NCBI RefSeq assembly: GCF_001570405.1 | Contig: NZ_BBYM01000028.1 | Coordinates: 60,629 to 124,628 of the forward strand | Reading direction: 5' to 3' | Origin: Microtetraspora niveoalba | GTDB lineage: Bacteria > Actinomycetota > Actinomycetes > Streptosporangiales > Streptosporangiaceae | DNA length: 64,000 bases | Shown here: positions 1-7,401 of the stretch, one piece after another | Numbering within the stretch: position 1 is the first letter of the stretch | Layout of the letters: each line of letters starts with the position of its first letter | Program-made: the position numbers and the translations under genes | The notes under the pieces: model-generated | What the model was told of the DNA's origin: nothing | The model's input: only the letters and a program-made list of their open reading frames with translations | The model's database searches: none

Positions 1-256
1 GCCAGGGGTCACGTCCCCACACCCGCTGGGTGACGAGCAGGCACGGGGCGTGCACGGCCAGGATCGGCATCTGGTAGTGGTCCACCAGCCGCTGGAGGAC
101 CTCGACATCCTGGCTGACCGGGTCCTGCCCGACCATGATCTCTACGCCGTCGTATCCCAGGCGCTGCGCCAGCTCGAAGGCGTCCGGCGTCCGCTCGGGG
201 TACACCGACGCCGTGGACAACGCGATCTTCGCGCTGGGGACACGGATGGCACTCAC
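1..256 (-). CDS. Sugar phosphate isomerase/epimerase, TIM-barrel family (partial, 3' end outside window)
   Basis: The first 85 codons of a gene that runs off the left edge. Reading from a GTG at 256, the protein begins with a beta strand (residues about 8-13), then a segment around [14 protein letters not shown] and a VHAPC strand. This alternation is the front of an AP-endonuclease-2/xylose-isomerase-like TIM barrel. Such proteins isomerise or epimerise small sugars or polyols, usually with a divalent metal, in the cytosol; the substrate cannot be told here. The start was chosen because the open frame upstream of it (towards 320) lacks family-like sequence. The family call is fairly safe, the function open. 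Confidence 0.75.
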   Translation of the reverse strand, partial: MSAIRVPSAKIALSTASVYPERTPDAFELAQRLGYDGVEIMVGQDPVSQDVEVLQRLVDHYQMPILAVHAPCLLVTQRVWGRDPW

Positions 257-336
257 GGATCCAGCCTAAGCCGGGCGGAGAGCGCGTGCCGCGACGCCAC
301 AATGATGCAGTGAAGATCACAACCTATCGTTGACGC

Positions 337-1035
337 ATGGCGCGCATCCTGACCGGGGCGATCCCCAGCCCGAACATCTGGAACTCCCCGCGGATCTACG
401 AGGTGGAGAACCGCGCGGTGGACCCCGACGGGGTCGCCGACGCGGCGATGCGCGCGATCCGCCTTTGGGACGGCGGCCACGTGCTCGACATCGGCTGCGG
501 CACCGGTTTCCACCTCCCCGCGCTCGCCGCCGAAGCGGCCCGTGTGGTCGGCGTGGAGCCGCACGCCGGCCTCGCCTCGCACGCCGCCTCCCGCTGCGCC
601 TCCCTGCCCAACGTCCACGTCCGTACGGGCACCGCCCAGGAGCTCCCCGTGCCCGACTCCTCGGTGGACGTGGCCGTCGCCCGCTGGGCGTACTTCTTCG
701 GGCCCGGTTGCGAGCCGGGGCTGCGCGAGCTGTCCCGGGTCGTGCGCCGCGGCGGCGCGGCCTTCGTGGTGGACCTGGACGCCACGAGGGGCGCCTTCGG
801 ACGCTGGTTCCGCCGCTCGTTGCCGTCGTACTCCCCGGAGGACGTGGAGGCGTTCTGGTCCCGCCAGGGCTGGCGGCGGCGCGAGCTCGACCTGCGGATG
901 GTCTTCACGTCCAGGGACGATCTGGAGAGCGTGCTGCGCATCGAGTTCACCCCCGAGGTGGCGCGGGCGGCCGCCGACGAGACCGAGGGACTGGAGATCG
1001 CCTACCCCAACGTCCTGCGCTGGCGGCATTTCTGA
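337..1035 (+). CDS. Class I SAM-dependent methyltransferase
   Basis: A 232-residue protein with the Rossmann methyltransferase signature. Motif I is VLDIGCGTG at residues 49-57; an acidic strand end (VVGVEPH) and a post-motif segment ELPVPDSSVDVAVARW follow, as in the Methyltransf_11 group. This fold binds SAM and methylates a small molecule or, less often, a protein; no substrate can be deduced. It is divergent from the isomerase gene to its left and is followed by the MerR operator, so it is probably a single-gene unit. Length is normal for the family. Confidence 0.85.
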   Translation: MARILTGAIPSPNIWNSPRIYEVENRAVDPDGVADAAMRAIRLWDGGHVLDIGCGTGFHLPALAAEAARVVGVEPHAGLASHAASRCASLPNVHVRTGTAQELPVPDSSVDVAVARWAYFFGPGCEPGLRELSRVVRRGGAAFVVDLDATRGAFGRWFRRSLPSYSPEDVEAFWSRQGWRRRELDLRMVFTSRDDLESVLRIEFTPEVARAAADETEGLEIAYPNVLRWRHF

Positions 1036-1051
1036 TCCCGCCCGCTCCTTG

Positions 1052-1073
1052 ACCTTGACGTCGGCGTCAAGGT
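1052..1073. promoter_or_regulatory. MerR-type operator upstream of merR-trx
   Basis: A perfect 9-bp inverted repeat, ACCTTGACG and CGTCAAGGT, separated by TCGG. It lies 26 bp before the merR start. A dyad inside an over-long promoter spacer is the classical position of MerR-family binding sites, and TTGAC lies within the left arm. It suggests autoregulation of the merR-thioredoxin pair. The binding partner is inferred from position only. Confidence 0.7.
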
Positions 1074-1098
1074 TTACCGTCTGGTTCCGGGAGGGCCG

Positions 1099-1479
1099 AT
1101 GCGGATCGGAGAGCTGGCTCGGCGCGCGGGGGTGAGCACCCGGGCGCTGCGCTACTACGAGCAACAGGGGCTGATCGAGGCGCGCCGCTCCGCGAACGGA
1201 TATCGCGAGTACGACGAGGCCGACCTGCGGCTGGTCGTCGAGATCCGCTCGCTCATGGCGGTGGGGTTCACGCTGGAGGACGCCCGGCCGTTCGTCGAGT
1301 GCCTGCGGTCCGGCCGGCCGTCGGGGCACGCCTGCCCGGACTCCGTCGCGGTCTACCGGCGCAAGCTCGCCGAGATCGACGAGGAGATCCGGGCGCTGGT
1401 CGCCCGCAGGTCCGAGGTCGCCTCCCAGCTCGCGCGGGCCTGCCCGGGCTGCGTGCTTTCCAAAGGAGGAGAACCGTGA
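1099..1479 (+). CDS. MerR family transcriptional regulator with four cysteines
   Basis: A 126-residue regulator. The N-terminal winged helix is typical of MerR (IGELARRAGVSTRALRYYE, residues 3-21), followed by the dimerisation coiled coil (about 82-112). Cysteines at 68, 79, 115 and 118, the last two as CPGC, could form a metal site or redox switch. It ends in an overlap with the thioredoxin start (GTGA), so the two are translated together, and a perfect dyad lies just upstream. Inference: a thiol or redox sensor that controls its own thioredoxin. The ATG is preceded by a good GGGAGGG ribosome site. Confidence 0.85.
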   Translation: MRIGELARRAGVSTRALRYYEQQGLIEARRSANGYREYDEADLRLVVEIRSLMAVGFTLEDARPFVECLRSGRPSGHACPDSVAVYRRKLAEIDEEIRALVARRSEVASQLARACPGCVLSKGGEP

Positions 1480-1790
1480 TCACTCTCACCGCCGAGACGT
1501 TCGACGAGCAGGTGCTGCGGAGCGACAAGCCCGTCCTGGTGGACTTCTGGGCCGAATGGTGCCCGCCGTGCCGGATGATCGCCCCGATCCTGGAGGAGAT
1601 CGCCGCCGAGTACGGCGACCGCCTCACCGTGGCCAAGCTCAACGCCGACGACCACCCGGAGATCGCCCGCCGGTACGACATCCTCGGCTTCCCGACGCTC
1701 AACCTCTACCGGGACGGCGAGGTGGTCCGGCAGATCCGCGGCGCGAAGCCCAAGCGGCTGCTGCTCGCCGACCTCGACGGCCAGTTTTGA
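1476..1790 (+). CDS. Thioredoxin with a WCPPC active site
   Basis: A 104-residue single-domain thioredoxin: strand VLVDFWAEW, active site WCPPC (Cys29 and Cys32) and the cis-proline loop GFPTL. It reduces protein disulfides in the cytosol. The usual WCGPC has become WCPPC; changing the residue between the cysteines is known to alter redox potential in this family. The GTG start overlaps the merR stop by 4 bases and has AAGGAGG upstream, so it is co-expressed with the regulator. It is too specialised in context to be assumed the housekeeping thioredoxin. Confidence 0.9.
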   Translation: MITLTAETFDEQVLRSDKPVLVDFWAEWCPPCRMIAPILEEIAAEYGDRLTVAKLNADDHPEIARRYDILGFPTLNLYRDGEVVRQIRGAKPKRLLLADLDGQF

Positions 1791-1849
1791 CCGGCCGCCG
1801 GAGCGGACGTCCGTGCCTGTTTGTCGGCGCGGGCCGATAACGTGCCCCC

Positions 1850-3277
1850 GTGGCGACGAAGCAGAGGGTGTCCTACCGATGCGGCGAGTGCGGGTGGACC
1901 ACCGCCAAGTGGGTGGGGCGCTGTGGCGAGTGCCAGGCGTGGGGCACGGTCGAGGAGGCCGGCGCCCGCCAGGGCGTCAGCGTGGTCAGACCGGGCGCGG
2001 TGAGCGCGCCGGCGGTCCCGATCAGCGAGGTGAAGGCCGAGGTCGCGCACGCCCGCCCCACGGGGGTGGGCGAGCTCGACCGGGTGCTGGGCGGCGGCCT
2101 GGTGCCCGGCGCGGTCGTCCTGCTCGCCGGCGAGCCCGGCATCGGCAAGTCCACGCTCCTGCTGGAGGCCGCCGCCCGCACCGCCGGCCACGAGACCGTC
2201 CTCTACGTCACCGGGGAGGAGTCCGCCGCCCAGGTGCGGATGCGGGCCGACCGCATCGGCGCGATCGAGCCCCGGCTCTACCTCGCCGCCGAGACCGACC
2301 TGTCGGCCCTGGTCGCGCATGTGGAGAAGGTGCAGCCGCGGCTCCTCATCGTCGACTCGGTGCAGACGATCGGCTCCGCCGAGGCCACCGGCGTGCCCGG
2401 CGGCGTCACCCAGGTGCGCGAGGTGGCGGGCAACCTGGTCCGCCTGGCCAAGGAGCGCGGCATGTCCACCGTTCTCGTCGGCCACGTGACCAAGGACGGC
2501 ACGATCGCCGGCCCCCGCGTGCTGGAGCACCTCGTCGACGTGGTGCTCCACTTCGAGGGCGACCGCAACTCCCGGTTGCGCATGGTCCGCGCCGTGAAGA
2601 ACCGGTTCGGCCCGATCGAGGAGGTCGGCTGCTTCGACCTGAACGAGCGCGGCATCACCGGGATCACCGACCCCAGCGGGCTGTTCCTGTCACGGCACAC
2701 CGAGCCGGTGCCGGGCACCTGCGTCACGGTGACCATCGAGGGCACCCGCCCGATCCCCGCCGAGGTGCAGGCCCTCGTCGGGCCGACCGAGGCGCCGCAG
2801 CCGAGGCGGACCTCCTCCGGCCTCGACTCCTACCGGGTGGCGATGGTCCTCGCCGTGATGGAGCGACGCCTCCAGGCCAAGATCGGCAAGTGCGACGTGT
2901 TCACCGCCACCGTGGGCGGCATCCGGCTCACCGACCCCGCGGTGGACCTCGCCCTGATGTTGTCCGTGGTCAGCGCGGCCGCCGACCAGGCGCTGCCCGC
3001 CGGCCTGGTGGTCCTGGGCGAGGTCGGGCTCGCCGGAGAGCTGCGCCCGGTCCGGGACGTACGGCGCCGCCTGTCCGAGGCGGCCCGGCTCGGCTTCACC
3101 CGCGCGCTGGTCCCCAAGGGGTCGCTCGAAGACGAGGCGCCGAAGCTGGAGCGGGCGCCGACACGCGGCCATCTCGTCGCGGTCCGCGAGCCCGTGCTGC
3201 GCACCACGACCTTCGCACCGGGCTTCGAGGTCACCGAGGCCGAGTACGTCTGGGACGCCCTCTCGCACGTCCGGTGA
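1850..3277 (+). CDS. radA: DNA repair protein RadA (Sms)
   Basis: A 475-residue RecA-like ATPase and branch-migration helicase that processes recombination intermediates. Features in order: a C4 zinc finger (Cys11, 14, 25, 28), Walker A GEPGIGKST (94-102), the RadA-specific KNRFG motif (250-254) and a C-terminal Lon-protease-like domain without catalytic use. Length is normal. GTG start. It is followed after 56 bp by disA, the conserved radA-disA order seen in many Gram-positive bacteria, consistent with RadA modulating DisA at branched DNA. Confidence 0.97.
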   Translation: MATKQRVSYRCGECGWTTAKWVGRCGECQAWGTVEEAGARQGVSVVRPGAVSAPAVPISEVKAEVAHARPTGVGELDRVLGGGLVPGAVVLLAGEPGIGKSTLLLEAAARTAGHETVLYVTGEESAAQVRMRADRIGAIEPRLYLAAETDLSALVAHVEKVQPRLLIVDSVQTIGSAEATGVPGGVTQVREVAGNLVRLAKERGMSTVLVGHVTKDGTIAGPRVLEHLVDVVLHFEGDRNSRLRMVRAVKNRFGPIEEVGCFDLNERGITGITDPSGLFLSRHTEPVPGTCVTVTIEGTRPIPAEVQALVGPTEAPQPRRTSSGLDSYRVAMVLAVMERRLQAKIGKCDVFTATVGGIRLTDPAVDLALMLSVVSAAADQALPAGLVVLGEVGLAGELRPVRDVRRRLSEAARLGFTRALVPKGSLEDEAPKLERAPTRGHLVAVREPVLRTTTFAPGFEVTEAEYVWDALSHVR

Positions 3278-3333
3278 CCCTGGGCTTGCGCCGGTAAACT
3301 GAGCGAGGTAATGCGTCCGACCGCGGGGGTCAC

Positions 3334-4422
3334 GTGCCATACGACGACAAGGGAACTGACGAGCGGCGCAGGGCGATTCTCGCCGCCGTCGCCCCTGGCA
3401 CCGCGCTGCGTGAGGGCCTCGAACGTGTTCTCCGCGGCCACACCGGGGGCCTCATCGTCCTCGGCTACGACCGCACCGTCGAGGAGATCTGCACCGGCGG
3501 CTTCGAGCTCGACGTCGAGTTCGCCGCGACCCGGCTTCGCGAGCTCGCCAAGATGGACGGCGCGATCGTGCTGAACAGCGGCGACCTGCGGATCGTCCGC
3601 GCGGCCGTGCACCTCGTGCCCGATCCCTCCATCCCGACGGACGAGTCCGGCACCCGCCACCGCACGGCCCAGCGGGTGGCCAGGCAGACGTCCTTCCCGG
3701 TGATCGCGATCAGCAAGTCGATGCGGATGATCGCGCTCTATCTGGACGGCACGCGCTACGTCCTGGAGGAGTCGGCCTCGATCCTCTCCAAGGCCAACCA
3801 GGCGCTCGCGACCCTGGAGCGCTACAAGATGCGGCTGGACGAGGTCTCCGGCACCCTGTCCGCCCTGGAGATCGAGGATCTGGTCACCGTCCGCGAGGTG
3901 GTGACGGTGGTCCAGCGCCTGGAGATGGTCCGCCGCATCGCGGGCGAGATCGAGGGCTACGTCGTGGAGCTCGGCACCGACGGGCGGCTGCTCTCGCTCC
4001 AGTTGGACGAGCTGGTCGCCGGGGTGGACGCCGACCGCGAGCTGATCGTGCGCGACTACCTGCCCGACTCCGCGCTGGAGCGCTCGGGCGACTTCACCGA
4101 GCACCTGCGCGCGCTCGACGCGTTGTCCTCCGGCGACCTGCTCGACCCGTCGAAGGTCGCCCACGCGCTCGGCTACTCCGACGCCGGTGCGCTGGACGGG
4201 CCGATCAGCCCCCGCGGCTTCCGGCTGCTGGCCAAGGTGCCCCGGCTGCCCGGCACGATCGTGGACCGGCTCGTCGACCACTTCGGCGGGCTGCAGAAGC
4301 TCCTGGCCGCCAGCGTCGACGACCTCCAGTCAGTGGGCGGCGTCGGCGAGACCCGGGCCCGCAGCGTCCGCGAGGGGTTGTCCCGCCTCGCGGAGTCGTC
4401 ACTGCTCGAACGCTACATCTGA
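3334..4422 (+). CDS. disA: DNA integrity scanning diadenylate cyclase DisA
   Basis: A 362-residue enzyme that makes c-di-AMP from two ATP while scanning DNA. The DAC domain carries the DGA (75-77) and RHR (108-110) motifs essential for catalysis. A helical linker and C-terminal helix-hairpin-helix DNA-binding region ([17 protein letters not shown], then [11 protein letters not shown]) follow. GTG start. It lies directly after radA and is probably co-transcribed. Its product is the ligand of the riboswitch class found at 14.2 kb in this window. Confidence 0.97.
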   Translation: MPYDDKGTDERRRAILAAVAPGTALREGLERVLRGHTGGLIVLGYDRTVEEICTGGFELDVEFAATRLRELAKMDGAIVLNSGDLRIVRAAVHLVPDPSIPTDESGTRHRTAQRVARQTSFPVIAISKSMRMIALYLDGTRYVLEESASILSKANQALATLERYKMRLDEVSGTLSALEIEDLVTVREVVTVVQRLEMVRRIAGEIEGYVVELGTDGRLLSLQLDELVAGVDADRELIVRDYLPDSALERSGDFTEHLRALDALSSGDLLDPSKVAHALGYSDAGALDGPISPRGFRLLAKVPRLPGTIVDRLVDHFGGLQKLLAASVDDLQSVGGVGETRARSVREGLSRLAESSLLERYI

Positions 4423-4445
4423 GCCCGGGCGCCGCCGCACCTCGA

Positions 4446-5189
4446 TCAGCGCAGGTAGAAGACCGCCTTCGGGCTGCGCAGGCCGGCCGCGTGCGTCCAG
4501 GCGACGTACGTCCCCGGCAGGGCCGTCGTACGCTTCCCCGTGCAGTCGTCGCCGGAGCGGCGCCGATCCCACCTGATCGTCCGCACGTACGGCACGCCGC
4601 GCCTGAGCATCTGGATGTCGACGCCGTCGCCGCTGACGCAGTCGGCCGTGGACCACACCCGGTCGTTGCCCGAGACGATGCGCGTCTCCAGCATCCGCGG
4701 GCCCACGTCGACGGTGCAGTCCACCTTGCCGGTGCTCACGACGGTCAGCAGGAACGTCGGCTCCACGCCACTCGCGTACGTCTGCTGGCCCCCGCGCAGG
4801 CTCAGCACGAGATCCTTCGGGTCGCAGGGATCGCCGGGGCGAAGCGGAGCGGCCGCCTTCGCCTCCTTGGCGGCCTTGACGTCCTTGTCGTCGCTCTCGT
4901 CCTTGCCGCCCTTGCCGTCCTTCTCCGCGGACGACGACGCGGCGGGCGAGGGGCTCCCCGAGGCCGACGGCGAGGCGAGAGGCGACGGGAGCGAGACGAC
5001 CAGCGCGTCGGGCGCGGGCGTGGCGCCATCGGCCGCCCCGGCGGACGTCCGCCTGCCCGAAGCGCTCGTGCAAGCCCAGGCCACGACCGCCACCACGACG
5101 AGGACGCCGGTGAGCACCGCCATGCGACGGCGCCAGTAGACGTCCGTCCCTTCGATGCCGATGTCGCTACGGAACGTGTCCGGATCCAT
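4446..5189 (-). CDS. Membrane-anchored secreted-domain protein, unknown function
   Basis: A 247-residue protein with a short cytosolic N-terminus, one hydrophobic segment (about residues 25-41, VLTGVLVVVAVVAWACTS), a Ser/Ala/Lys/Glu/Asp-rich low-complexity linker (about 45-115) and an extracytoplasmic beta-rich domain. That domain has paired cysteines (CDPKDL, VDCTV, ADCVSG, DDCTG). The pattern recalls DUF4232-like exported domains of actinomycetes, a weak resemblance. It converges on disA with 23 bp between stops and is divergent from mutY. Function is not recognised. Confidence 0.75.
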   Translation of the reverse strand: MDPDTFRSDIGIEGTDVYWRRRMAVLTGVLVVVAVVAWACTSASGRRTSAGAADGATPAPDALVVSLPSPLASPSASGSPSPAASSSAEKDGKGGKDESDDKDVKAAKEAKAAAPLRPGDPCDPKDLVLSLRGGQQTYASGVEPTFLLTVVSTGKVDCTVDVGPRMLETRIVSGNDRVWSTADCVSGDGVDIQMLRRGVPYVRTIRWDRRRSGDDCTGKRTTALPGTYVAWTHAAGLRSPKAVFYLR

Positions 5190-5272
5190 ACGCTAAGTAT
5201 GGTGAGTCGTTGGGCGCGAAGGGGAACGGCTCGCCGACGGCGCAGGACTCGAGCGCCGGTAAGGTCGGGCGG

Positions 5273-6139
5273 GTGGCCATCTCACTGCGCGAGCCCATCC
5301 TCGACTGGTACGCCGAGCACAACCGGGACCTGCCGTGGCGCCGCCCGGAGGCGACCCCCTGGGGCATCCTCGTCAGCGAGATCATGCTCCAGCAGACCCC
5401 GGTCGCCAGGGTGCTGCCGATCTGGACGGAGTGGATGGAGCGCTGGCCCACTCCCGAGGCACTCGCCGCAGAGCCGCCCGGCGAGGCGGTACGCCACTGG
5501 GGGCGCCTCGGCTACCCCCGCCGGGCGCTGAACCTGCACGCCTGCGCCAGGGCCGTCACGGCCGACCACGGGGGCCGGGTGCCCGACACCTACGACGAGC
5601 TGCGGGCACTCCCCGGCGTCGGGGACTACACCGCCGCCGCGGTCGCCAGCTTCGCGTACGGGCGCAGCCACGCCGTCCTGGACACCAACGTCCGCCGGGT
5701 GCTGGCCCGCGCCGTACGCGGCGAGGAGTATCCGCCGAAGGCCACCACGACGGCCGAGCGGCGGCTTGCCGAGTCACTCATCCCCGCCGTCGGCGCGCCG
5801 CGCTGGGCGGTCGCGGTGATGGAGCTCGGCGCGCTGGTGTGCACGGCCCGCTCCCCGCGCTGCGAAGGCTGCCCGATCACCGCGCAGTGCGCCTGGCGCC
5901 TCGCCGGCCGGCCCGCCCACGACGGCCCCGTACGGCGCGGCCAGACGTACGCGGGCACCGACCGGCAGTGCCGGGGACGGCTGCTCGCCGTTCTGCGCGA
6001 GGCGCACGGCCCGGTGCCCAAAGAGGCGCTGGACGCGGTCTGGGCGGACCACGTCCAGCGCGAGAGGGCTCTCGACGGCCTCCTGGACGACGGGCTGGCC
6101 GAGGTCCTCGACGACGGGACCTACCGGCTGCCCGCCTGA
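5273..6139 (+). CDS. mutY: A/G-specific adenine glycosylase MutY
   Basis: A 288-residue base-excision enzyme that removes adenine mispaired with 8-oxoguanine or guanine. It shows the catalytic segment SEIMLQQT (Glu36), the helix-hairpin-helix LPGVGDYTAAAV, the catalytic Asp in VLDTNVRR, and the 4Fe-4S loop with C-X6-C-X2-C-X5-C (Cys190, 197, 200, 206). The C-terminal recognition domain is short, as usual in actinomycetes. The GTG at 5273 is preferred; a TTG 63 bases upstream in frame adds residues that do not look like the family. Its stop is back to back with the next gene's through a shared TGATCA. Confidence 0.93.
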   Translation: MAISLREPILDWYAEHNRDLPWRRPEATPWGILVSEIMLQQTPVARVLPIWTEWMERWPTPEALAAEPPGEAVRHWGRLGYPRRALNLHACARAVTADHGGRVPDTYDELRALPGVGDYTAAAVASFAYGRSHAVLDTNVRRVLARAVRGEEYPPKATTTAERRLAESLIPAVGAPRWAVAVMELGALVCTARSPRCEGCPITAQCAWRLAGRPAHDGPVRRGQTYAGTDRQCRGRLLAVLREAHGPVPKEALDAVWADHVQRERALDGLLDDGLAEVLDDGTYRLPA

Positions 6140-7075
6140 TCAGGCGGCGAGCTTGAGCCCGAGAGCGGTCAGGTTGTTGCGGGTCCAGTCCAGCTCGTCG
6201 GCCAGCCGCGCGACGAGCGCGGCGGGGCCCTTCGACTTCGGCGGGGTCCAGTCGTGGACCTCGACCTCGACGTGGGCGCTGCCGCTCACCGCGCCGGACA
6301 GGATCGCGTTGAGCGTGCCCTCGATCACGGGCTGGGTGCTCGGGCTCTCCTGGCCGTGATTGTGCACGTGCCCGAGCTTCACCACGGGCGCGCCGGTGCG
6401 GGCGAGACCGCGCAGCGCCTCGCCGGCCTCCTCGTCCCCGGAGGACAGGTGGCAGGCGTCCAGGCACACGCCGAGGTGCTCGGAGTCGATGCCGCCGACC
6501 CGGCTCAGGGCCTGCTCGGTGGTCTCGATGACGCAGCCTGGCCACGGCTCGAAGCCGACCCGGATCGTCTTCCCCGTCACGCTGTACAGGCCGCGCAGCT
6601 CGCGGGAGAGCCGGTCGAGCCGGCGCGAGGCGATCGCGTGCAGGTCGGCCGGCCAGTCGCGGCGCCAGCCGATCGGGATGGTGGAGATGCTGCCGAACCT
6701 GACATCGTCCGGCAGCAGGAACGCGAGGATCTTGGCCAGGGCCATGGTGTACCGGTAGCGCTCGGGCTTCGCCCAGTCGGGACCGGGAACCTCCTGGTGG
6801 CGGCCGCCGGTGCCGTTGAGGCTCACGACCTCCAGGCCGCGCTCCTCGAGCGAGCGGCGCAGCCGTACCAGCTCGATGCGGTCGGCGATGAGGTGGTCGG
6901 CGACCGCGGGGGCGAGCCACAGGCACACACCGAGCCGGTCCACGCCCAGCTTCCTGCGCACCGGCACCGCGTAGCGGGTGAGGTGCGCGATCAGGTTCTC
7001 CAGGTCCTCGGCGGGATGAACTCCCGTGTTGTAGGCCAGATGAACGAGCGTCCCGTCGTCGTGCAACAGGCGCAT
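6140..7075 (-). CDS. TIM-barrel protein resembling metabolite-traffic protein EboE
   Basis: A 311-residue TIM-barrel enzyme-like protein. The N-terminal HLAYNTGVHPAED matches the layout of EboE proteins, where a Tyr/Cys-Thr-Asn-x-His-Pro motif opens the barrel. Later strands carry acidic and histidine residues (GFEPWP, LGVCLDACHLS, GHVHNHG, VEVEVHDW) like metal-dependent xylose-isomerase-type barrels. In other bacteria EboE belongs to a six-gene eboABCDEF cluster; here it stands alone. The ATG at 7075 is chosen because GGAGGG precedes it; an upstream in-frame start at 7141 has no such site. Substrate unknown. Confidence 0.7.
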   Translation of the reverse strand: MRLLHDDGTLVHLAYNTGVHPAEDLENLIAHLTRYAVPVRRKLGVDRLGVCLWLAPAVADHLIADRIELVRLRRSLEERGLEVVSLNGTGGRHQEVPGPDWAKPERYRYTMALAKILAFLLPDDVRFGSISTIPIGWRRDWPADLHAIASRRLDRLSRELRGLYSVTGKTIRVGFEPWPGCVIETTEQALSRVGGIDSEHLGVCLDACHLSSGDEEAGEALRGLARTGAPVVKLGHVHNHGQESPSTQPVIEGTLNAILSGAVSGSAHVEVEVHDWTPPKSKGPAALVARLADELDWTRNNLTALGLKLAA

Positions 7076-7295
7076 CAGGTCCCTCCAAGGCTTGTCCGCT
7101 TTCCCGGCCCTATTGGCCCACGCGGTCGGTCCTGACCGCATGGGACGGGAGTCACCTCCCTGCCGGGAAATCCGGCCCGGGCCACCGAGCTTGCCCCGGT
7201 GCTTCCGGTTACCGCGTCCGCCCCGCAGCGGATTTCTCGGTACGCCGCGGGAGTGATGTCAGGCCCGTCGTGTCTCCGGCGGGCGCTCTACGCAG

Positions 7296-7307
7296 TGTAG
7301 TACTACA
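7296..7307. promoter_or_regulatory. 12-bp perfect palindrome in the eboE-like/clpC spacer
   Basis: TGTAGTACTACA is a perfect palindrome within the 326-bp spacer (7076-7401) between the eboE-like gene and the clpC end. It has the TACTAC/GTAGTA half-site look of BlaI/MecI-family operators. It lies 220 bp upstream of the eboE-like start. Apart from this and the clpC terminator, I see nothing else in the spacer. Confidence 0.45.
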
Positions 7308-7340
7308 TCGGGTGGTGGCATAGTCCGGGTGTCAACAAAG

Positions 7341-7378
7341 CGGGAACCCCGCGTGAGTGTTCTCACGCGGGGTTCCCG
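7341..7378 (-). terminator. Strong intrinsic terminator of clpC
   Basis: A perfect 17-bp stem (7341-7357 with 7362-7378) and 4-base loop. In the clpC direction it is followed by CTTTGTT. It lies 24 bp after the clpC stop. Confidence 0.9.
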
Positions 7379-7401
7379 TGGCGCAGTCGGTGTCGCCTGT
7401 G

